Below, piece by piece: positions 59,158 to 64,000 of a DNA stretch of 64,000 nt (positions within the stretch are counted from its first letter, which is position 1; each line of letters starts with the position of its first letter). The notes under the pieces were generated by a model. That model was not told the DNA's origin and did no database searches. It worked only from the letters and a program-made list of their open reading frames with translations. Source of the DNA: JACDAV01 sp964626755 (GTDB lineage Bacteria; Chloroflexota; Limnocylindria; Limnocylindrales; CSP1-4); NCBI GenBank assembly GCA_964626755.1, contig CAZVGO010000004.1:1-64000 (forward strand). Reading direction: 5' to 3'. The position numbers and the translations under genes were made by a program.

Positions 59158-59881
59158 CCAGCGCCCCTTCGACCGCCCTGCTCGGCACTCGGACCATGAC
59201 CTGCTGCTCGTGGCGGCGTTCGTTGCCGGCGACCTCGACGGTGACGACCGAGCGCGCGCGGACGTGCTCGTCGGCGCGTGCGGCCAATGCGCGACCCTCG
59301 GCGCGGACCTCCGGGCGATCTCCCAGGCGACCGCCGAGCTGCCCGTGCCCCGCCGGCCCCGCGACTTCTTCGTTCGGCCGGCCGACGCGGAGCGGCTCCG
59401 GCCGCGCGGGCTGCGCCGGCTGGCCGCCGCGGTCACCGGTCCGCGGGTCCAGCTCGCCCGCCCGCTCGCCGGCGGGCTGATGATGCTCGGGTTCGCGGGG
59501 CTGCTCGTCGCGACCCAGCCCGGGTTGTCTCTGTTCGGCGGTGCGTCGACCGCCGATCAGCGGCTCGAGTACCGCGCCAGCTCGGCGCCCGAGTCGGAGA
59601 TCCAGGGCGGGCCGGACGCTGCGTACGCCTCCGGAGCGCCCTCGGCGACGGACGCCGCGTTCGGCGGTGTGCGCGGCAGTGCCCGCCAGGTCGGAAGCCT
59701 CCAGCCCGCGGCCGGAGGGCCGATCACGACCTCGACCGAGGCTCCCGACGAGGTCAAGGCCGGCCGCGAACCCGTTGCCGCCGGCCCATCGGGGCTCCTG
59801 ATCGGCTCGCTGGCGCTCGTCGCGATCGGGGCCTTCCTGTTCCTCGCCTCGCTGCTCCGACCGGGGCCAGGCCGCTCGTAG
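59150..59881 (+). CDS. Zinc anti-sigma-like membrane protein 1
   Basis: A 243-residue protein whose GTG overlaps the sigma stop. The N-terminal domain has the zinc anti-sigma pattern, His ... Cys-x-x-Cys (SDHDLLLVAAFVAGDLDG, GACGQCATL). Two hydrophobic stretches follow (LAGGLMMLGFAGLLVA near 104-119 and LLIGSLALVAIGAFLFLASL near the end), with an Ala/Ser/Pro-rich segment between, probably extracytoplasmic. It likely holds the ECF factor at the membrane until a signal arrives. Confidence 0.75.
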   Translation: MADQRPFDRPARHSDHDLLLVAAFVAGDLDGDDRARADVLVGACGQCATLGADLRAISQATAELPVPRRPRDFFVRPADAERLRPRGLRRLAAAVTGPRVQLARPLAGGLMMLGFAGLLVATQPGLSLFGGASTADQRLEYRASSAPESEIQGGPDAAYASGAPSATDAAFGGVRGSARQVGSLQPAAGGPITTSTEAPDEVKAGREPVAAGPSGLLIGSLALVAIGAFLFLASLLRPGPGRS

Positions 59882-59921
59882 CCGGGAACCGATCGGGAGC
59901 GCGGCCCGTCAGTACGGGGAA

Positions 59922-60626
59922 ATGACCGACCGATTCCCCGCCACCCACACCGACCACGACCCGCTGCTCGTCGCCGCCTTCGCGGCCGGCGACCTCGGCC
60001 CGGCCGATCGCGAGCAGGCAGAGCTCCTCGCCTCGACCTGTGCCGACTGCGCCCTGCTGGAGGCGGACCTCCGGGCGATCGCGGCGGCGACTGCGACCCT
60101 CCCGGTGCCCGCCCGCCGGCGCGACTTCTCGCTCAGCGCCGGAGACGCGGCCCGCCTGCGCCGGCGCGGCTTGCGTTGGGTGCTTCGGGTTCTCGCCGGG
60201 CCGCGGTCGGCGGCCCTGAAGCCCCTCGCCACGGGGCTGACGACGCTCGGGCTTGCAGGGCTTCTCCTCGCAGCCCTGCCGGCGATCCAGCTGGGTGGCT
60301 CGGCGGCCGGCCCGATCGGCCCGGCTGCTCCCGCGGCCCCGCCTGTGGAGCGCGATACGAGCTCCGGAGGTGACGACTTCTTCCCGGCCGCCAGCACCAC
60401 CCCGGAGAGGATGGGCGGGTACGGCGGCGCTTCGCCGCTCGTGGCCGAAGGGGATCGTGGCGAGGCTACGGACGAACAGGGTCGGGCGCCACTGGGTCGG
60501 CCGGAGCCCGCACCCCCCGTGGGACGTGGCCCGTCGCTACTGGCCCTTCTGTCCGGCACGTTCCTCGTCATCGGGCTCGCCCTGTTCGGGATTCGCTGGA
60601 CGGCCCGCCGCCTCAGCGGCGCCTGA
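59922..60626 (+). CDS. Zinc anti-sigma-like membrane protein 2 (paralogue)
   Basis: A 234-residue tandem paralogue of the preceding protein with the same layout: THTDHDPLLVAAFAAGDLG, CADCALLEADLRAI, PVPARRRDF, then two membrane segments (LTTLGLAGLLLAALPAI and LLALLSGTFLVIGLALFGI). No second sigma factor is adjacent. It may tune the same sigma or act as a decoy or signal partner. Confidence 0.7.
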   Translation: MTDRFPATHTDHDPLLVAAFAAGDLGPADREQAELLASTCADCALLEADLRAIAAATATLPVPARRRDFSLSAGDAARLRRRGLRWVLRVLAGPRSAALKPLATGLTTLGLAGLLLAALPAIQLGGSAAGPIGPAAPAAPPVERDTSSGGDDFFPAASTTPERMGGYGGASPLVAEGDRGEATDEQGRAPLGRPEPAPPVGRGPSLLALLSGTFLVIGLALFGIRWTARRLSGA

Positions 60627-60775
60627 AGGAATCGAGGTCGGAGGCGGAGGTCCCCGACGCCGTCCGCTCGAGGTTTGCAACGTGGTAACGCCGGGCCGCG
60701 GAGGCCCGCTCTCAGGCCCGGCCGGTACACTTGACCCGACACCGTCCCTCCCTTCGACACCCGCCGAGGCTGCCG

Positions 60776-63700
60776 ATGGAACGCCTGATGCTGCTCGACG
60801 GCTACGGGCTCGTCTATCGCGGATATTTCGCCCTCCCGCCCCTCACCACGAGCCGTGGCGAGCTGGTCAACGGCGTGTTCGGGTTCTGCAGCATCGTCCT
60901 CCGCGGCTTCCAGGACCTGAGGCCGGACTACGTGGCGGTTTCGTTCGACCTCCCCGGGCCGACCTTCCGGCACGAGCAGTACGCCGAGTACAAGGCGACC
61001 CGGCAGCGGATGCCGGACGACCTCCGGGACCAGTTCCCGAAGGTCCGCGAGGTCGTCAAGGCGCTCCGGATCCCCGTCTACGAGATGCAGGGCTACGAGG
61101 CGGACGACGTCATCGGCACGATCAGCCGCCAGGTCGAGAGCAACGAGGACCTCGAGACGACGATCGTCACGGTCGACCTCGACATGCTCCAGCTCGTCGG
61201 TCCCCGAACCCGCCTGATGACGACGCGCTCGGGCGTCGAGAACACGGTCATCTACGACGTGGCCCGGATCGACGAGCGATTCGGGCTCCGGCCGGACCAG
61301 ATGGTCGACTACAAGGCGCTCAAGGGCGACCCCACCGACAACATCCCCGGCGTCCCAGGGGTGGGCGAGAAGACTGCGGCGAAGCTCATCCGCGAGTTCG
61401 GCGACCTCGAGTCCCTCTATGCCCGGCTCGACGACGTCACGCCGGAGAAGCTCCGCGCCAGGCTGCTCGAGCACCGCGACCAGGTCCACCAGGGTCGCGA
61501 GCTGTCGCGGATCGTCGTCGACCTGCCGGTCCATCTCGACCTCGAGGCGGCTCGCCTTGGCGACTACGATCGGGACACGGTCGTCCGGCTCTTCCGGGAG
61601 TACGAGTTCCGGACGCTCATCGAGCGCCTGCCGGCGATCAGCGGCGAGTCCGCGGCGGATGCGCAGGACGCCCTCCGCCGGGTCGTGGCGAGCGGCTCCG
61701 TTCCGGCGGCGCGGGTCGCCGGGCGCCCGTCAGGCTGGGGTCCGGGACGTCCGGTCCGCCCGCCCGACGGTGGTGAGCTCCAGCTCCGGCTCGACTTCGA
61801 CACCGTTGCAAAGGCCACGCCGGACGCGGGCGACGGGCGGGTGGCCCGGGAGCCGACCGGTGACCTGCCCTCGGAGCTGGCCGCGGCGATCGCGGATCCG
61901 GGCCGGATCGAGGTCCGGGACGAGGACGCCGTTGACGATCTCGCCGGGTGGATCGGATCCCAGCCCGCGCTCGGCATCGCGCTGTTGCTCGACGATCCGC
62001 GGCCCCGCCGCGGTACGCCGCTCGCGCTCGCGGTCGCGGGCCTGGACGGGCGGGTCGTCGCGGTTGAGGGCGCGGCCGCGGTTGATCGGCTGCGGGCCCT
62101 CGTCGAGCGGCTCGGCGTGCCGCTCGTCGGCCACGAGGTCAAGCCGCTCGTCGTGGCCCGGTTCGCCGCGGATCCCGCGGCTCCGACGACGCCGGTCGCG
62201 TTCGACACGCAGATCGCCGCGTACATCCTCAACGCCTCGCTCCGCAGCCAGACGATCGCCGACATCGTCGCCGAGCAGCTCGACCAGATCCTTCCGCCGC
62301 CCGCGGACCTGACGTACGCCGCGCGGGCGGGACTCGAGGCCCTTTCCGCGCTCGCCGTCCGCGAGCCGCTCGAGCGACGGTTGGCGGACGAACACCTCGA
62401 CAGGCTGTTCCGCGAGATCGAGCTCCCACTCCTCCCGGTCCTCGCCCGGATGGAGGCGACCGGGGTCGCGCTCGATCACGAGGCGCTCGGCATCCTCGAC
62501 CGGGAGTTTGCCGCCGAGATCGCCCGGCTCGAGCAGGAGATCTACGTCGACGTCGGCCACGAGTTCAACCTCGGCAGCCCGAAACAGCTCGAGCAGGTCC
62601 TGTTCTTCGAGCTCAACCTGCCGAAGGGCAGGCGGACGAAGACCGGCTTCTCGACCGACGCGTCGGTCCTCGAGGACCTCCGCCCTGCTCACCCGATGAT
62701 CGACAAGCTCCTCGAGTGGCGCGTCTACACGAAGCTCCGCTCGACGTACGTCGAGGCCCTGCCGACGCTGATCGCCGCCGACGGCCGGCTCCACACGACC
62801 TTCCACCAGGCGGTCGCCGCGACGGGCAGGCTGTCGTCGTCCGATCCGAACCTCCAGAACATCCCGATCCGGACGGTTCTCGGGCGGCGCATCCGCCGGG
62901 CGTTCGTCGCCGGCGCACCGGACGTGACGCTGCTCGCTGCCGACTACTCCCAGATCGAGCTCCGGATCCTTGCCCACGTGTCGGGCGACGAGCACCTCCG
63001 CGACGCATTCGCCCGCAATGCCGACATCCATCGCGAGACCGCGGCCCGGGTGCTCCACAAGGACCCGGCCGACGTGACTCACAGCGAGCGCTCGATGGCG
63101 AAGATGGTGAACTTCGGGCTGGCCTACGGGATGAGCGACTTCGGGCTGTCGAGCCGGGCGAACATCTCGCGCCAGGAGGCCCAGGAGTTCATCAACAGCT
63201 ACTTCGCCGCGTACTCCGGGATCAGCTACTACATGATGGCGATCAAGGAAACGGCCAGGTCGCAGGGCGGAGTCGAGACGCTCCTCGGGCGGAAGCGCCA
63301 GATCCCCGAGCTGCGGGCGTCGAACCCGGCGCTCCGCGGGGCGGGGGAGCGGATGGCGATCAACATGCCGATCCAGGGCACCGCCGCGGACATCCAGAAG
63401 ATCGCGATGATCCGGCTCGACGAGCGGCTCCGCGCCGACGGGTTCCGGGCGCGGCTGCTGCTGTCCGTCCACGACGAGCTGCTCCTCGAGGTGCCGCGCG
63501 ACGAAGTCGAGCGACTCGCCCCCGTCGTCCGGGCGACGATGGAGGGCGCCCTCCCGCTCGACGTGCCGCTGACGGTCGACATCAAGGTCGGCGACGACTG
63601 GGAGTCGATGACGCCCCTGACCCGCGAGGACGCGGTCGCGGCCGAGGCCGACGAGCCGCCCGAGATCGACGCGGCGTTGCCGCTCGCGGGCCAGGTCTGA
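60776..63700 (+). CDS. polA: DNA polymerase I
   Basis: A 974-residue polymerase for repair and Okazaki-fragment processing. The 5'-3' exonuclease has LLDGYGLVYRGYFALPPL, AVSFDLPGPTFRHE and YEADDVIGT. The polymerase domain has motif A DYSQIELR with Asp723, motif B RSMAKMVNFGLAYGMS and motif C SVHDELLLE with Asp900. The middle domain lacks the FDTET motif (ALGIALLLDDPRP stands there), so proofreading is probably lost. The ATG has GAGG seven bases before it; an in-frame TTG at 60731 is less likely. Confidence 0.96.
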   Translation: MERLMLLDGYGLVYRGYFALPPLTTSRGELVNGVFGFCSIVLRGFQDLRPDYVAVSFDLPGPTFRHEQYAEYKATRQRMPDDLRDQFPKVREVVKALRIPVYEMQGYEADDVIGTISRQVESNEDLETTIVTVDLDMLQLVGPRTRLMTTRSGVENTVIYDVARIDERFGLRPDQMVDYKALKGDPTDNIPGVPGVGEKTAAKLIREFGDLESLYARLDDVTPEKLRARLLEHRDQVHQGRELSRIVVDLPVHLDLEAARLGDYDRDTVVRLFREYEFRTLIERLPAISGESAADAQDALRRVVASGSVPAARVAGRPSGWGPGRPVRPPDGGELQLRLDFDTVAKATPDAGDGRVAREPTGDLPSELAAAIADPGRIEVRDEDAVDDLAGWIGSQPALGIALLLDDPRPRRGTPLALAVAGLDGRVVAVEGAAAVDRLRALVERLGVPLVGHEVKPLVVARFAADPAAPTTPVAFDTQIAAYILNASLRSQTIADIVAEQLDQILPPPADLTYAARAGLEALSALAVREPLERRLADEHLDRLFREIELPLLPVLARMEATGVALDHEALGILDREFAAEIARLEQEIYVDVGHEFNLGSPKQLEQVLFFELNLPKGRRTKTGFSTDASVLEDLRPAHPMIDKLLEWRVYTKLRSTYVEALPTLIAADGRLHTTFHQAVAATGRLSSSDPNLQNIPIRTVLGRRIRRAFVAGAPDVTLLAADYSQIELRILAHVSGDEHLRDAFARNADIHRETAARVLHKDPADVTHSERSMAKMVNFGLAYGMSDFGLSSRANISRQEAQEFINSYFAAYSGISYYMMAIKETARSQGGVETLLGRKRQIPELRASNPALRGAGERMAINMPIQGTAADIQKIAMIRLDERLRADGFRARLLLSVHDELLLEVPRDEVERLAPVVRATMEGALPLDVPLTVDIKVGDDWESMTPLTREDAVAAEADEPPEIDAALPLAGQV

Positions 63701-63710
63701 CCTCCGTCTC

Positions 63711-64000
63711 ATGCCGGAGCTGCCCGAGGTCGAGACGGTCGCGCGCGACCTCCGCCCCCGCCTCGTCGGGGCGGAGATCGTCGGGGCCCTGACGCCGTGG
63801 GCGCGGACGCTGCGGACGCACGATCCGGAGGCGTTCGCCACGGCCGTGGCGGGACGGACGGTCGAGACCGTCGGGCGGCGGGGGAAGCAGCTTGTCGTCG
63901 GGCTGTCCGGTGGCTTCGCCCTGACGATCCACCTGAAGATGACCGGCCAGCTGTTCGTCGTCCCGGCGTCCGCGCCGGAGGATCCATACGTCCGGCTCGT
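63711..64000 (+). CDS. mutM: Formamidopyrimidine-DNA glycosylase (Fpg/MutM), 5' part
   Basis: Begins MPELPEVETVARDLRPRL, where Pro2 is the catalytic Schiff-base residue and Glu3 assists. Lys near 76 (LKMTGQL) is the conserved Lys. About 96 residues are present before the window ends; the helix-two-turn-helix and zinc finger lie beyond. It removes 8-oxoguanine and forms a repair pair with polA. Confidence 0.93.
   Translation, partial: MPELPEVETVARDLRPRLVGAEIVGALTPWARTLRTHDPEAFATAVAGRTVETVGRRGKQLVVGLSGGFALTIHLKMTGQLFVVPASAPEDPYVRL

Noticed and set aside
1..64000. CRISPR array, rRNA operon or insertion sequence
   Set aside because: No regularly spaced direct repeats, no rRNA sequence and no transposase were seen when reading both strands.

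Overview
The window is a high-GC (roughly 70 %), gene-dense bacterial chromosome segment. The high GC, many GTG/TTG starts, short operons with 4-nt overlaps, putative leaderless mRNAs with a TANNNT box 6-8 nt before the start codon, a CIRCE-controlled groESL, stand-alone PurS/PurQ/PurL and a BMP-type nucleoside ABC importer fit a soil or freshwater Chloroflexota lineage (Limnocylindria/Ellin6529-like). That assignment is inference; no rRNA or marker phylogeny is available here.

Layout. 1-534: fragment of a minus-strand membrane protein, a structured leader or small RNA ending in an intrinsic terminator, and one copy of a dispersed intergenic repeat. 535-13618: a tightly coupled purine operon, purA-D-B-C-S-Q-L-F-M and a purN::purH fusion, taking PRPP to IMP except for the CAIR (purE/purK) step and then toward AMP; nearly every junction overlaps by 4 nt. 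13657-18049: a HAL/PAL-family protein with an altered MIO triad, metG and tatD. 18046-20426: groES-groEL behind a promoter and CIRCE operator, closed by a second copy of the dispersed repeat and a strong terminator. 20599-27854: LppX/LprG-like lipoprotein, PcrA helicase, FMN hydroxy-acid oxidase, NAD-dependent ligase and a NIPSNAP-like protein. 27808-34970: two uncharacterised minus-strand genes, gatC-gatA, an aminotransferase, small membrane proteins, gatB and a CoA-binding protein. 34968-40221: minus-strand BMP lipoprotein, ABC ATPase and two permeases, probably a nucleoside importer. 40315-48633: hydrolases, an SPFH protein, a small zincin, dnaE, TerB and hotdog-fold proteins, and a small helical protein.

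48671-58347 is an integrated element of about 9.6 kb. Its ends are a perfect 57-bp direct repeat of the 3' part of a tRNA-Leu(CAA) gene; the intact tRNA is at the right end beside a tyrosine integrase. All its recognisable genes read leftward: integrase, unknown protein, RHH regulator, excisionase-like HTH, RepA-like AAA helicase with an iteron-like motif cluster, zinc-finger proteins, P27-type small terminase and a tail tape-measure protein. No large terminase, portal, capsid or lysis gene is visible. Size and order resemble a phage-inducible chromosomal island (satellite), with an unusual tape-measure gene. A deletion-derived prophage is the main alternative.

58372-64000: the 5' end of the tRNA-Leu, an ECF sigma factor with a candidate self-regulated promoter, two tandem paralogous zinc anti-sigma-like membrane proteins, polA (proofreading motif apparently lost) and the start of mutM.
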